A DNA stretch of 64,000 bases from Ceratopteris richardii. Its lineage: Eukaryota > Streptophyta > Polypodiopsida > Polypodiales > Pteridaceae. Made by a program: the position numbers and the translations under genes. The stretch is from positions 105,531,258-105,595,257 of the forward strand of contig CM035433.1 in NCBI GenBank assembly GCA_020310875.1. Direction: 5' to 3'. The notes beneath the pieces are model-generated. The model did not search any database. It was not told where the DNA came from and saw only the letters and a program-made list of their open reading frames with translations. Positions within the stretch are counted from its first letter, which is position 1; each line of letters starts with the position of its first letter. This document shows positions 1-10,961 of this stretch, in pieces.

Positions 1-61
1 AGAAAGCATGAAAATTGATGAAAATTAATAAACTAAAGAAAAAACAACTAGTACAAGAAGG

Positions 62-1449
62 CTATGTACAACCTGGACAGATTTTGCAAGTTCCAGGTGA
101 TCCAGAAAGCTTTACTTTATAAGCCTTGAGCCTTGGTATGTTGACTAGTGGTAGGACCTCTCCCTTCATGTTCTCTAACTCCATTGCACCCCAATTCAAC
201 ATTGTTTTATTTTTGTAAGGTCTTTCCCAATGTGGAAGCCACTTTCCCCGTACTTGTGTTTGGAGTTGAGGTTTATGGAGAAGAACTAACATGTCTGTTT
301 GTAAGTTATTGGTCCATAGATTCCAATCATGAGCCTCCTTTCTCTTCATTTGAGTCTCGAGCAATTGTTTTGCAGCATATGGATGGATCTCTTCCACTTC
401 ATGGAGTGCGTCAAGTCTCTCAAAGGCACCACAATCTTTCCTTCCTTGCATAAATGCAAGTTTTGGTGAACCATGTAGAAATTCAAAGGGTTTAATGGGC
501 AATACCCCATAAACAAATTGTAATGGATAGTATCATCTTGCTTCTTTGTAAGCCAACCTGTAAGCCCAAAGGGTACGTTGATAAGTTGTACCCCAAGAAG
601 TGGGTTGTAAGATACATTCCTTCCTTAACATGGCAATTAATACCTTATTAGTTGATTCTGCTTGTCCATTAGCTCTTGGATAATAGGCACAAGAGGTCCT
701 ATGTAAAACCTTGTACCTGTTAAAAATTTCATATAGAACCTTGTTCACAAAATGAGTACCTTGGTCTGTGCAAATTTCAAGAGGACACCCAAATCTACAA
801 ATGATGTTACTGAAATATGCAACTGTTTGTGTTGTGCAATCAAGAGAGGCAATAGCTTCAAACCAATTTGTTGCATAGTCGGTGGTGATCAACATATACT
901 TTTCTCTTTTCGGGACTGATGCGGGGTAGATGGGCCCTACAAAATCCAACCCCAACTTCTCGAATGGTTGCGATGAAGTGGAAACAACCAAGGGTTTGTG
1001 TCACTGCTTTGCGGGCTTGGGACCACACCTCTAATAGACATCACATGCTCTCCCCCATTCATCTGCATCTCTGAATAATGTGGGCCACTATAAGCCAACA
1101 TCCAAGATTTTCTGGCTCATAATGTGTCTTAGAAGGTGCCACCTGTTCCTTCATGTGTACTTATAAGGATTTTCCTTACTTCCTCTTCTTCCATGCACTT
1201 TCTAAGCCGATTCTCCTTGCCATATCCATATAATTTTCCTTCAATGAATGTAAAAGGTCTACTCTTGATTAGAAGCCTCTTCTTTTGCATAGAGCTTGCC
1301 TTTTCTGGATACAAACCAAAGGTAAGAAAATTCTTGATGTTGTCATACCAACCTTGTGCTCGTACAGAGAACAATTCCGCATCTGGAAAATCATCATTCA
1401 CTCCAATTGCTTGGTCAATTGTGTTAATCCTAGACACATGATCAACCAT
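62..1449 (-). pseudogene. Integrase of gypsy element A (broken)
   Basis: Three minus-strand open segments follow each other. 1449-1129 begins with the linker after RNase H (VDHVSRI) and runs into the region before the zinc-binding domain. 991-533 is the catalytic core, with LGLDFVGPI, a CTDQGTHFVN block holding the second Asp, and YYPRANGQAESTNK holding the Glu. 502-62 is the C-terminal domain, with the HWERPYKNK and LYPLVN-like LPLVNIPRLK segments. The D,D-35-E residues are visible, but the HHCC finger is largely lost between 1129 and 991 and the segments are in different frames. Function would have been insertion of element cDNA; it cannot be active now. Confidence 0.85.
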
Positions 1450-2640
1450 AAATTTTCTCTTCCAGGTCGACGGACTACAGAGAAATCAAATTCATGGAAC
1501 AAAAGGAGCCACCTCCATACCCTGCTAGCTAGTGTGATAAGAATTGGTGCAGCCACCAATTCGGACCTTAATGTCCGATAACCTTTTTCCTCTTCTTCCT
1601 CCCACTTGAAGGGTACTTCTTTACTTGTAACTCTAGCCAATGGCCTGACTATCTTTGCATACATTTTAATAAATCTCTTGTGGTACCCAGTATGCTCCAA
1701 AAAGCTCTGAATTACTTTTGGAGATTTGGGTTTAGGTAACTTTATTATAGATATAATTTTATCTCAATCAAGAGTTATACCTTTAGCAGATACCACATGT
1801 CCTCGGAGAGTTCCTTCTATCACGAGGAAATGACACTTATTTGGGTTCAACTTTATTTTAGTCTCTCTGCATCTTTTAAAAACATTCTACAGCTGTCTCA
1901 AGTGATTATCCAAGCAATCCAAAGGAGTCTCCTTGTAAGTGCTTGAAAAGGAAGAAAAGTCATCCATGAAAATTCTAAGTGTTTCTAGCAATAAAGGTCC
2001 AAAAATGAGGTTGACAGTCTTGTTAAAGGTGGTAGGAGCATTTTTGAGTTCAAATGGCATTTTTACATACACATATGTGCCCCATGGTGTAATAAAAACA
2101 ATCTTTTCACGATCCTCTGGATGAATGGATATCTGATTATGTCCACTAAAGCTGTCCATGAAGCTATATAATGGGTGTCCAACCATTTCCTCAATGACTT
2201 ACTCTGCAAAAGGCATGGGGAATACATCTGGAATGGTTACCTTGTTGAGTGCTCTGAAATCCACACAAATCCTAATTTTGTTGGTATTCTTCTTTGGTAT
2301 GATAACCATTGGTGAAAGCCATTCCGAGTGTTCTATATGGATGATGATTCTTGCATCCTTCATTTTGTATCTCTAACTAAAGAGCCTCAACATATTTTGG
2401 ATTTAGTCTATAACTTTTGCCTCTTACTGGTTTAGCTCCTTCAACGAGAGGAACTCTGTGCTCTCCGAAACTGGCAGAAACTCCTTCTAAGTCTTTGTAA
2501 TGCCAAGCAAATCTGCATAAGGTATCAAGAAAGATATGACCTTTTCGAGTAGCTCAAGATAGTTCCATAACCAAGTGGTCACTAAAACTAGACGAGTATT
2601 CTCTTGGCTGCCTAATTGAGCTTCCTTAATTGGAGTTCTA
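1398..2640 (-). pseudogene. Reverse transcriptase and truncated RNase H of gypsy element A
   Basis: The minus-strand frames show the usual Ty3 RT succession: a fingers segment near 2330 (EHSEWLSPMVIIPKK), KIRICVDFRALNK near 2270, SFMDSFSGHNQI at about 2150 and the active-site box FMDDF near 1965. FMDD replaces the more usual YxDD/FLDD. A stretch around 1700-1600 matches the RT connection (TGYHKRFIKMYAKI). RNase H is almost absent: the frame passes from APILITLAS straight to RVWRWLLLFHEFDF, so the catalytic RNase H core has been deleted. Several internal stops are present. Confidence 0.85.
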
Positions 2641-3274
2641 TCTACCGGTGTGTCTACCTACTCATCTCCAACTCTGTGTTTCTTCAACACTTTCACCCAC
2701 ATTTTGTCATAAGCAGGTGTACTCTAAATTCAATATATTCCTCTTTGTCTTGCATCCATCCTCTAGGGATTTCTTGAATAGGAAAAGAAAATTCATCACC
2801 AATATGCTTTACCTTGTCTTTAACTTTAGGAGCTTCCTTCCCTATGGTTGTAATATCCTCATCCAATTTGCACTTGAGAGGTGTATTCCTCCCCCTTCTG
2901 TGGTCTGTTATTGGTTCCCCCAATCCATCACCCTGAACTTTATCCTCCTTTCCTTCATAACATTCTTCTGTACAAGAATTATATAGGAAAACTCCAAAAT
3001 ACAAGGAAGAATTGCCTACCTGAAGTCAATTCATAATGTCTTCTTCCTCATCAAACTTTAATTGTGGTTGGTCCACCATTTCTTCTTCCACGCAAATGCC
3101 AATTGATTACATCATGCTAGTGTTCCCTTGGTGGTCTGGGCCCTCTTCCAAATATATCTGCTTAAGTTCCTATCCCGTGTGTTGTATCCACATAGTGTCT
3201 TTGCCCCAATCATGGATGACACTAGCATGCCTTAGCCATGGTCTTCCAATTAAGAGGGGAAATCCTCCCTCTAC
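2640..3274 (-). other. Linker between protease and RT of gypsy element A
   Basis: No catalytic motif is seen. A lysine- and glutamate-rich open stretch (3004-2693) is consistent with the low-complexity spacer that separates protease from RT in plant Ty3/gypsy polyproteins. It contains stops. Confidence 0.5.
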
Positions 3275-3600
3275 CTAGGGCAATCTCAATAACACAAAAT
3301 CTAGAATGAAGAGGTTACCTTGTACTTCTAGTGGAACTCGTGGGGTCACTCCCATTGGCCTTACTTTGCTTTGATCTGCCAAGGTTACAGTGAGGTTGTC
3401 AGGTCTAGATGGGTGTAGGCCAAGCTTCTCCATAGTATATAGCATCGAATTTATGCTAGAACCGCCATCCACTATGACTCCTTGTAATTGTAATCTTTTA
3501 ATTGTTACTGTCAACCTTAAACTCTTATAATTTGTGAGAGGTGCTTCTCCTACACTCTAACTTTGACTCATAGCAGCAGTCTTTGCCACTAAGGTGGTTG
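3275..3600 (-). pseudogene. Retropepsin-like protease of gypsy element A
   Basis: On the minus strand, 3514-3275 encodes GVIVDGGSSINSML, then LGLHPSRPDNLTVTLADQS and LEVQGNLFILDFV. This is the pattern of the retroviral-type aspartic protease in plant Ty3/gypsy elements, where D-[ST]-G often appears as D-G-G-S-S. The flap and the second strand pair are recognisable. The C-terminal GRPWL-type motif lies in another frame or is lost. It would process the polyprotein. Confidence 0.7.
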
Positions 3601-4566
3601 AGGAGGCCTCATCAATAATCTGCAAGACTTCAGACCATAATTTTGCATCCATATTTATCAACTCAAGAATACTAACCTCTCTTTTGATTGATTTGAACAA
3701 CCTTGAAGCTCCAAATTCCCTAAGATCAATTTTGATGTTTGATTTCTCAAATTCCTTGTGGGCTCGACTGTATGCATTCCCAATAACATCATTGGTATTC
3801 ATAAAATCTTCTTTTTGTTTTACGTCTTCATGTGTACTCGAGCTTTCTTTCTCTTGTCTTGTATCTTCATACGTGTCTGCTTTGCTCTAATGTATCCCCT
3901 TGTCCTTGTAACTTCCAGTAGCACTTGATCCTTGGCCTCTTTCTTCTTGAACCTTCCGTTTATTACTTGTCCGCATAACCATGGATTCAATTTCTTCTAA
4001 TTGTACTACTCTAGTGGATGTACAAGATTGACTTCTTCTGCTGCTCTTTTCTTATTTATAGAGATCATTTGGATCTGGGGGCCCGATGTAGATGCTTTTT
4101 TTTATGGGCAACAATTTGTGTAATGATCTCTAGTGTTTGGGCAATTCCTACAAAGGGGGGGGGGGCATTTTTTGGCAGAGTACATTTACTCTCATAGTGC
4201 CCACATTCTCCAAACCTGAAACAAATAATTGGCCTTGTAAGCCCATTTCCAAAATTACCTCTAGGTCATTGGTTATAATTGTTACCTTGGTTACATTGGT
4301 TGATAGTTGAGCACCTCCTTGCGCCCAATAAGATTCTATAGACATCCCTCTTGAGTGACATTCCTAAGCCTCGTGATTAGCTTTCCTGCATAGCTGGCAA
4401 GTTACACTTAAAAGTGGACACTCATTTACCATGTGACCCTATTTGCTGCAAATAGTGTACCATAATCCATTTTTGATGCCACCTCCACAGAGTTTCTGTA
4501 ACTCTTGTTGAAGTTGTGCCAACTCTTCTGCTTGGGCTTCCTTCTCTTTTTCTACCTTTAAGGCCT
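3557..4566 (-). pseudogene. Gag C-terminal part with CCHC zinc knuckles, element A
   Basis: Three degenerate zinc knuckles are visible on the minus strand in changing frames: around 4460-4420 (a C-x2-C...GHMVNEC pattern broken by a stop), around 4400-4360 (CQLCRKANHEA then a stop before EC), and around 4230-4180 (a C..C..GHYESKC pattern). These bind packaged RNA in retrotransposon nucleocapsids. A plus-strand run of nine G at about 4157-4166 disrupts the frame just after the third knuckle. The segment from 3802 to 3557 is open but carries no recognised domain. The rest of gag continues at 7656 beyond the copia insertion. Confidence 0.65.
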
Positions 4567-4570
4567 CAAC

Positions 4571-4800
4571 TATTGGAGATAGATGTCTGCGGAAGCACGC
4601 GAATAGCACTAGGAATGAGAAGAAGCTTGGAGCACAACACACAATACTGAATGTATTATTAGAGAATGTACAAAGATAAGTAGCCCATTAGGACAATAGA
4701 CGTATATACAAGCCGGGGAAAAAAAACCTCCTAAAGAGGGAAAAAAGTGCCCCGACAGTCCTAGAGTGTTCACACACATCACTACCTAAATATATCAACA
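4571..4800 (-). repeat. 3' LTR of copia element 1
   Basis: 230 bp. The outer terminus is TATTGG on the plus strand where the partner has TGTTGG, so one terminal base has mutated. The inner end is CAACA. About 14 differences from the partner LTR indicate an insertion of intermediate age. Confidence 0.95.
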
Positions 4801-4812
4801 AATCCCCCCTGA
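4801..4812 (-). other. Polypurine tract of copia 1
   Basis: The minus strand reads AGGGGGGATT immediately before the 3' LTR, the expected plus-strand priming site. Confidence 0.75.
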
Positions 4813-4859
4813 GAGTGATGCGGTGAACAAGGAGCTGGCACTCATGTATAAGGAAGTGC

Positions 4860-5750
4860 CAAGCTGTGTGGAAATCACTCCACAAAAGGACGTAAGCCCA
4901 AAGCTTTGCGGAAAGCTTCAAACTTCTCCTTGGGTAGAGCCTTCGTGAAAAGGTCGGCAATGTTCTCCTGCATGGCCACATATGCCAAGTTGATCTCCCC
5001 AACAGAGAACCTCTAGTGATAATAAACCTCAATGTGGTTAGTGCGAGCATGGAACATAGGGTTCCTCACAACTTCCAATGCGCTCTGACTGTCAGTGAAG
5101 ATGGTGGTGGCAGAATTCTGACCAACACCTAAATCAGCCATAAGGCGTCTGAGCCACACACACTCAACACTAGCTGTGAAAGCTTCCCTATACTCAACTT
5201 CAAAACTGGAAGTGGCCACAGTAGGTTGCTTCTTGCTCAACCAAGATATACATGAGCTACCAAGCATGAAGCAAATGCCGCTAGTGGACACATGAGTGTC
5301 ATAGCAACCAGCCCAATCAGAGTCAGAAAAAGCATGCAAATCTGGCGGTAGTGATCCCCCCTTGGGATAAAACAACCCAAGTAGCCGAGTACCACTCAAG
5401 TAGCGAAAGATGCGCTTAACCGCCTGCCAATGCTTGACTCCTGGGCAATGCATAAACCTGCTCATCTGTGAGACAACAAACTGAATATCTGGCCGAGTAT
5501 TGCATAAGTAAATCAAGCATCCAACAGCCTGGTGATAGAGAACAACATTAAATGCATCTCCAACATCATGAAGACTCAAACGTAAACCCGTCTCCATAGG
5601 AGTGGCAATAGGCTTAGAGTCTTCAAGGCCAAAACACTACAATAATGTGTCAATATATTTTGTTTGACACAAAGCCATTCCACCATCAACTTGCATAAAT
5701 TGAATGCCCAAATAGTGATGCAAATGCCCCAAACCAGCCATTTGACAGAT
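4860..5750 (-). pseudogene. Copia 1 RT C-terminus and RNase H
   Basis: The main open segment, 5597-5013, contains AVGCLIYLCNTRPDIQF, MSRFMHCPGVKHWQAVKRI, YLSGT, the RNase H box FSDSDWAGCYDT and FTDSQSALEVVRNP. The C-terminal tail (VPTQENIADLFTK-like) continues in another frame to about 4860. In copia elements this RNase H removes the RNA template during reverse transcription. The upstream RT catalytic YxDD is missing because of the internal deletion. Confidence 0.9.
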
Positions 5751-6387
5751 CATGAACTGTACACCTGTCATCAACAAATTTCATAACCAAGCCAATCTTG
5801 GCTAATGCAGAAACTGATAACAGGTTCTTCTTGATCTCTGGCACAAATAAAGCATCTGACAAAGTGAAAGAACTACCATTAGCAGTAGTCAAAATGATCT
5901 TACCAACTCCCATAACAGGATAAGAGGAGTTGTTGGTGCATGTAACAGTATTCCCTGTAGGGGCAGGCTCGAGTGAAGAGAAGAAACTGCGCTCCGAGGT
6001 AATATGTTTGGTAGCCCCACTGTCAAAATACCAAACATCTGAGTCTACTGCAGACATGCACTGCTCATGAGAAGATGGGTCAAAACTGCAGACAGTAGTA
6101 AACGCCCATTCTTCTTCCTGCACAAGATTAGCAGACTCTGTTTTTGGTGTAGAGGCCTCTGCAACAACCATTTCAGCCTCTTTCTTCTTTGCCTCTTTTG
6201 CAGCCAATTTTGGACAGTTCTTTATGATATAATCATTCCCTTTACAGTACTTACAAAACCATTTCTGATTTCTTCTCATCTCTATCTTCCTTCTTCGAAT
6301 ATGCAGAATTAGCAGATTTCTGCTTACTAGTTGAAGAGCTCCATTTTCCTTTGCCCTTTTGACTAGCCAGGAAAGCTTGATCTGCAA
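5750..6387 (-). pseudogene. Copia 1 zinc knuckle and protease, ending at a deletion junction
   Basis: Minus-strand frame with the CCHC knuckle CKYCKGNDYIIKNC, an acidic/Ala-rich linker, and the retropepsin motif WYFDSGATKHIT at about 6030. It continues to DDRCTVHDLSNG, which in the full-length relative is just before the integrase zinc finger. Here the frame passes abruptly into sequence of the late RT (a 'HLHHYLGIQ'-type segment read out of frame), so everything between was removed. Confidence 0.85.
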
Positions 6388-7100
6388 CTCGCATAATGGA
6401 CCTGTTCTGCCTGGACTGATCTTCCTGCAACAGAACAGAGACTAAATCCTCAAATGATAAGGCATTCGGATTGCCTTTCATCATCAACCGAAGAGTAGAA
6501 GCAAAACTCTGATATGAATTAGGAAGACCATTCCAAACGTTCTACACAAGTGAGCTATCTGGTATAACCTCTTCAACAGAAATCAACTATTCCTTCAAAT
6601 CTTTGATCTTCATTAGGAAACATTCCATAGAATCACCTTCATTCATGTGCTCACTCTCCAATTGTTTTCGGAGGTAAGCAACACGAGCCTCATTCCTAGC
6701 TTGGTACAATGTGGTAAGTGTATCCCAAGCATCCTTAACTGTTCTTCAAGAGCGAATGTGAGGAATAATGGCACGTTTGATAGACAAAGCTATCAATGCA
6801 TGTGCATGGGCATCTCTGCCATCCTAGCGAATCTGCTCTACAGTAGGTGCAGCAGAAACCGCAGCACGAACAGGAATATGCAGAATATCATCATCTTCGA
6901 CACCTTCTGCATCAACTTCAGTACCTGTAGTTGTAACAGTTGCAGGTGTGATGGGACGTTTTTCAACACCTTGCACAATGTTCCACAATCCTTTTGCAAC
7001 CAATACATGTCGCATCATATATGCCCACAATGGGTAGTTGGTACCATCCAACTTATCCTCAACAACCAACATACAGAATACATCACTACTTTCATCCATG
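6251..7100 (-). pseudogene. Copia 1 gag
   Basis: Starts at the ATG at about 7099 (MDESSDVFCM). It runs through the copia gag N-terminus (LDGTNYPLWAYMMRHVL), a central region with in-frame stops near 6824 and 6590, and a lysine-rich tail that reaches 6251. Packages the element RNA into virus-like particles in active relatives. A frameshift near 6260 separates it from the zinc-knuckle segment. The same gag, with its start ATG mutated to ATA, is present in the full-length copy at 31487. Confidence 0.85.
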
Positions 7101-7410
7101 GCCGGTGACTAAAATACCTTGATGCAGAAAATTGATTGTATCTCAAAAAGTTGAACAGAACTACCCAGACAAATTCTGCTAGACCTGTAGCAGACTTTAA
7201 GACACTTATACTGGCGAATAGAAAGTGGTATATACCTTTGGCACAAAAAGAAAAAATAGCCTGCACAAGCACTCCGATAGTGCATTCGGAGGCCGAAACG
7301 AGCTCAGATCGCGATTTCGAAAACACACTGAGTATGCTCACCAAAATTCGTGCAATTTTGAGACTGCAAACAAGGGACTGTCGACGACACCCTAGATGAA
7401 GCGACGACCT

Positions 7411-7424
7411 CCTCTGATACCAAT
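7411..7424 (-). other. Primer-binding site of copia 1
   Basis: The minus strand reads TTGGTATCAGAGG directly after the 5' LTR. This is the standard initiator tRNA-Met complement used by Ty1/copia elements. Confidence 0.85.
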
Positions 7425-7655
7425 TGTTGGAGATAGATGTCTGCGGAAGCACGCGAATAGCACAAGGAAGGAGAAGAAGCTTGGATCACAACACACAATA
7501 CTAAATGTATTACTAGAGAGTGTACAAAGATAAGTAGCCCATTAGGGCGATAGGCGTATATACAAGCCAGGGGAAAAAAACCCTCCTAAAGAGGGAAAAA
7601 AGTGCCCCGACGGTCCTAGAGTGTTCACACACATCACTACCTAAATATATCAACA
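7425..7655 (-). repeat. 5' LTR of copia element 1
   Basis: 231 bp, TGTTGG...CAACA termini. Near-identical to 4571-4800 and clearly related to LTRs at 26202, 30946, 35794 and 58917. Read on the minus strand it contains a TATATA stretch and a TTCTTCTTCTTCC tract. Confidence 0.95.
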
Positions 7656-8330
7656 TCAATTGAGTCACTACACTTTCCTCCTCTTTGAGGGGTTTTTTCC
7701 TTTTCAAGCTCTCAAGTTCCTTCCTTAGCTGAATTATTGGGTCCTTCAATTTTGTAGGATATGAAAAATTGGAAGAACTTGTCCCATACTGATGCCTAAT
7801 CTGCTCCAATCTTGTAGCTGTATTAATGAACTCTTCAATTGTTGCTGTAGGTAACACAAACTATTTAATTTTACACTATGTTGAGATTGGAAGTGGTTTA
7901 GAAAGTCACTTCTTGACAAAAAAGTCATGGGGAGGGTCTAGTAATTTAGCCATCAATGCTTTGGCTCTCATGACAAATTCTGGAAAGGTCTCCCCAATAC
8001 CTAGTCTTAGATTTTCTAACTCTTCAATAATATTTTCAGCTGTGTTTTCTTGTTGGAATTATGCCTTAAGTGCTTCTTTCATGAGGTCCTACGTAGTGAA
8101 GTGATTATTGGCAAACTGACTAAGCCATTTGTCTGCTAACCCTTCTAATGTTGCACAAAAAAGAATAAAAAATGCATCTTCTCTTCTCATCAGACCCCTT
8201 GTATTGCATAAAGCTAAAAATCTCGGAATGTGTTCATCCGAGTACTCTTGTGCTAATCCTTTGAAAGGTGGAAATTTGATATTTAATCTGGAGAGTAGAG
8301 TTTCTAAATCTGCCTAAACCGCCATGTTCC
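7656..8330 (-). pseudogene. Gag N-terminal (Retrotrans_gag) part of element A
   Basis: Minus-strand translation shows FPPFKGLAQEYSDEHIPRF, CATLEGLADKWLSQF, and ENLRLGIGETFPEFVMRAK with TATRLEQIRHQYG. The W-x-(S/Y) and late hydrophobic blocks are typical of the Ty3/gypsy capsid domain. Several stops interrupt it, for example near 8315, 8100 and 7862. It directly abuts the copia TSD, and after the insertion the frame resumes at 4566. Confidence 0.75.
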
Positions 8331-8596
8331 TTACTGATGGTGTTGATGATAAAGGGTTGGTTGACCTTCAAACATCTTTTCTTCTTGTTGTTTTGCAAGG
8401 GACCCACAAGGTTTGAGACCGAGTTGCGGTCATGAGCTGCTCATACTCCTCTTAGGCTAAGAAAATTCAAAACAGAAGAAAGATTACCTCTCAGACTAGC
8501 ACTATCGGTATCCTTGCACTTCTTCTACACTTTTGCAAATATTGCTTCTCCTATGCTCAAGCCTCCTTGGGTCCCACCATGCATGCCACATTTTGT

Positions 8597-9130
8597 TGGG
8601 GGATTCTTGTACAAAAAGGGACTTGAGTGTTTGTAGGGGAAGGAAGAAGGAGAAGAAGAGAAATACAGACACTGGAAGCTTCTGTATGTAAATTATAAAG
8701 AGAAAAATACAATGATGATGTATAGTACAAAATCAAATGCTCTTTGTGCAGGATACATAATCCCAAAGAGTACACAACACACAAGGTTACAAGATACCCA
8801 AAGCTCCTTATGCGGCCAGACCTCCACCTTCTCCAAGATCTCCACCTTCTCCAAGATCTTGCACTTGTGCACACCTTGCACTCAAGCTTCCAATAGGGTG
8901 GGAGGGATGGACACCTTCTGTCGATGTGCACACCTCTGCAATGGTACCTTGGGCAGCCTTGCTTACTCCCTCTCTGCACTCCTTCTCTACACACTAGAGC
9001 ACACTTCTTGCACACTTGGTCTCACACTTTCTTCTCTACATCGCACACTTCTTGAATGTCTCTTGTTCTTCTCACCTAGTGTAGATTATGCTCACACTTG
9101 CTTAGTCTAACCAAGAATAATGCCTATGCC
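8597..9130 (-). other. Possible 5' LTR of gypsy element A
   Basis: The plus strand begins TGTTGGGGG at 8597. Read on the minus strand, a CTTTATAATT TATA-like box (about 8690-8700) is followed by a pyrimidine-rich leader ending CCCCCAACA, as in an LTR U5 end. No second copy is in the window and no convincing PBS follows, so this is an inference. Includes two short direct repeats of CTCCACCTTCTCCAAGATCT-type sequence at 8821-8858. Confidence 0.35.
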
Positions 9131-9373
9131 TTGAGTTGAGTGTCGGTTCACTTATGCCACTCCTAACTCATAGCATACCTTGGTGCTCACTCTTATGTCC
9201 CAAGAATGTCTCAAAATGTGTACATCCAATGACTCTCTATTTTGTCTCATAGTGACTTTAGGACAATAACAAAATTTTAAATGGGGGGCCATACTTTCAC
9301 TTTTACGTACTGCATCCACTTCACATACCTTCACTTTTGCCTTCATTACTTCTATATGTGTAACTAAGGGAGG
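9131..9373. other. Unassigned spacer
   Basis: No gene or clear repeat boundary is seen. A minus-strand open stretch (9400-9152) shows no recognisable domain. It is the left flank of the LARD-like insertion. Confidence 0.4.
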
Positions 9374-9378
9374 GTTCA

Positions 9379-10120
9379 TGTTGGGTTGTAGGGTATGCAC
9401 ACAATCCTCAAATGTGCATAAGAACCCTCCCTAGACCATGAGAAATAACCTTTTTTGTATATATGTGAGTGTCACATATGAACACTCTCCTAGAGCACTT
9501 TTTAAAATTCTCTTATACCATAGTGAAGAGGTCTCTCATCTATCTCACCTTTTTGGCTCTCTAGGAAATCCCACGTAGAAATTCCCACGCATGCCCTTCA
9601 TTGGGATTTGGTGGTTACATATTTGATCTTGGAATATCCTAGAAGATATGTTAGTTAGAGAGAGATCCACTTTTTGACTTTTCAAAAGAGCACATGGGGA
9701 ATAGAGCTTAACTTATAAATAGAAGCTCATTTTTGTAAAGAAGGGGGCTTTTGGTCGACGTGCTCTCATGTAATATCTCTTATCAATGAAAGAAGGCTCT
9801 CATTTACTCCAAGAAGACTATTTACATTTACATGTATTGTGTCTTTGTGAGTGTGTGAGAGTGGTGTGTGTGTGCCTATGCATGTCCCTCCTTTGTGTGA
9901 CTAGAGTAGTTGCATTTGCTTGTATTTTCCTCATGGACTAGGATCCTTGGCTCCCTATCCTCCTTGTTTTCAAGCATGTGGCATAGCATGGGGCTGATGC
10001 CAATGGCTTGAACATGTGGGAGGTAGGGGTGGATGAGAGGAGAGTCACTCTTGAGCTTTCCTTCTTGCTTCCATGCAAGGTGGTGAGGGTTCTTGGTTGT
10101 TCCTTGCTACAACCTCAACA
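9379..10120 (+). repeat. 5' LTR of the LARD-like element
   Basis: 742 bp. Contains a promoter-like TTATAAATAG at 9712-9722 about 340 bp in, and a GT-rich stretch at about 9845-9875. Confidence 0.95.
9712..9722 (+). promoter_or_regulatory. TATA box in LARD 5' LTR
   Basis: TTATAAATAG, also kept in the 3' LTR at about 13475. Position inside the LTR fits the U3/R boundary. Inferred from motif only. Confidence 0.6.
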
Positions 10121-10125
10121 AATTT

Positions 10126-10145
10126 TGGCGCCGCTGTCGGGGATG
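10126..10145 (+). other. Primer-binding site of LARD-like element
   Basis: TGGCGCCGCTGTCGGGGAT, five bases after the LTR end. It matches the TGGCGCCGTTGCCGGGGA form (tRNA-Asp complement) at all but two positions. Confidence 0.85.
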
Positions 10146-10961
10146 GTCGGCCTTTCATCACTTGGAGAGCTCAAGAACATGTGGTAAAGTATTGTGTTGT
10201 AATCTTTTTTGCTCAATTACGTAGGATTTGAGTTTTTGCTTGGCACTTTCACCATTTCATTGGGCCATTAGTTCCCCATTTTCTTGTTTTCAGTAGGTAG
10301 TTTCAATTCGTTTCTGTTGATGCACAAAAAAAAACACCCCCTAACCGCCTTGTCTCTCTCATTCTCTCTCACATCTACATAGTCTCCTACACTCATGTTG
10401 GCATCACTTTCCCATCACTGACGTTTCTTGAAGTGAGTAACTGCTTTAGATAGAGGGATGGGGTTATCTCCTTTTTTTTCCCACCTTCCTTCTGTTCATT
10501 TTGGTTCAAGAAAACTCCACACTAATAAAGGAAATGAGTTCCCAAAGTTGGGCACTTCAAAACCCACGAACTGAACTCCTTTCCCCATCTGAAATCTCCA
10601 ATATCCTTGGATGCTTCCTTGAATTGTATGCACGTTAAAACTGTTGGGGGGAATATTTTGGGTGCTGACAACCGTATGCCTAACACAGGTGAGCAGCAAT
10701 CATGATGTTTTGATTTCTACCTACCCACCATGTAAGGAAGACGTGGTGACTTTACATCTGAGCGTGCACGTTCCCACTCCATCTCTCTCTTCAGCCATTA
10801 AGGGCAGCTACCGATCCGTGCATGGTGGTTGATGGAGGAGTCTTTCCTCCTCGCCCAACCACTCTTAGTCTCATTTTGCCAATGCGGGCCTCTGATGGCC
10901 GTCGAGTTTGCAAGACCCCTTCTATTCGGTTTAGCCTTCTCTTCCGTCACCATGTTGCCAC
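10146..10961 (+). other. LARD interior, leader region
   Basis: Contains no open frame with a recognised domain. A short A-run lies at about 10325. Presumed untranslated leader or packaging region. Confidence 0.5.

Larger units (their letters stand above)
4571..7655 (-). mobile_element. Ty1/copia element 1, internally deleted, nested in gypsy A
   Basis: Two direct LTRs (4571-4800 and 7425-7655, roughly 94% identical by eye) bracket 2.6 kb with gag, a CCHC knuckle, protease, RT C-terminus and RNase H on the minus strand. The flanking 5-mers are TCAAC (4566-4570) and TCAAT (7656-7660), a target-site duplication with one mismatch. A PBS complementary to initiator tRNA-Met adjoins the right LTR and a G-rich PPT adjoins the left LTR, so the right LTR is the 5' LTR. 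Integrase and the N-terminal half of RT are missing. Full-length relatives in this window are about 5.1 kb. Confidence 0.95.
1..8596 (-). mobile_element. Ty3/gypsy element A, decayed, split by a copia insertion
   Basis: Reading on the minus strand, the order is gag (8330 to 7656, continuing at 4566), zinc knuckles (about 4460-4150), protease (3514-3275), reverse transcriptase (about 2640-1760), an RNase H remnant and integrase (1449-62). This gag-PR-RT-RH-IN order is diagnostic of Ty3/gypsy. Every domain carries stops or frameshifts, so the element is dead. A copia element occupies 4571-7655; removing it restores continuity of the gag region. The 3' end lies beyond the left edge of the window. 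The right boundary is inferred from an LTR-like end at about 8597 and is uncertain. Confidence 0.85.

Noticed and set aside
8557..9015. 152-aa Cys/Arg-rich minus-strand frame
   Set aside because: Built largely from short repeats in an LTR-like region; no recognised domain.
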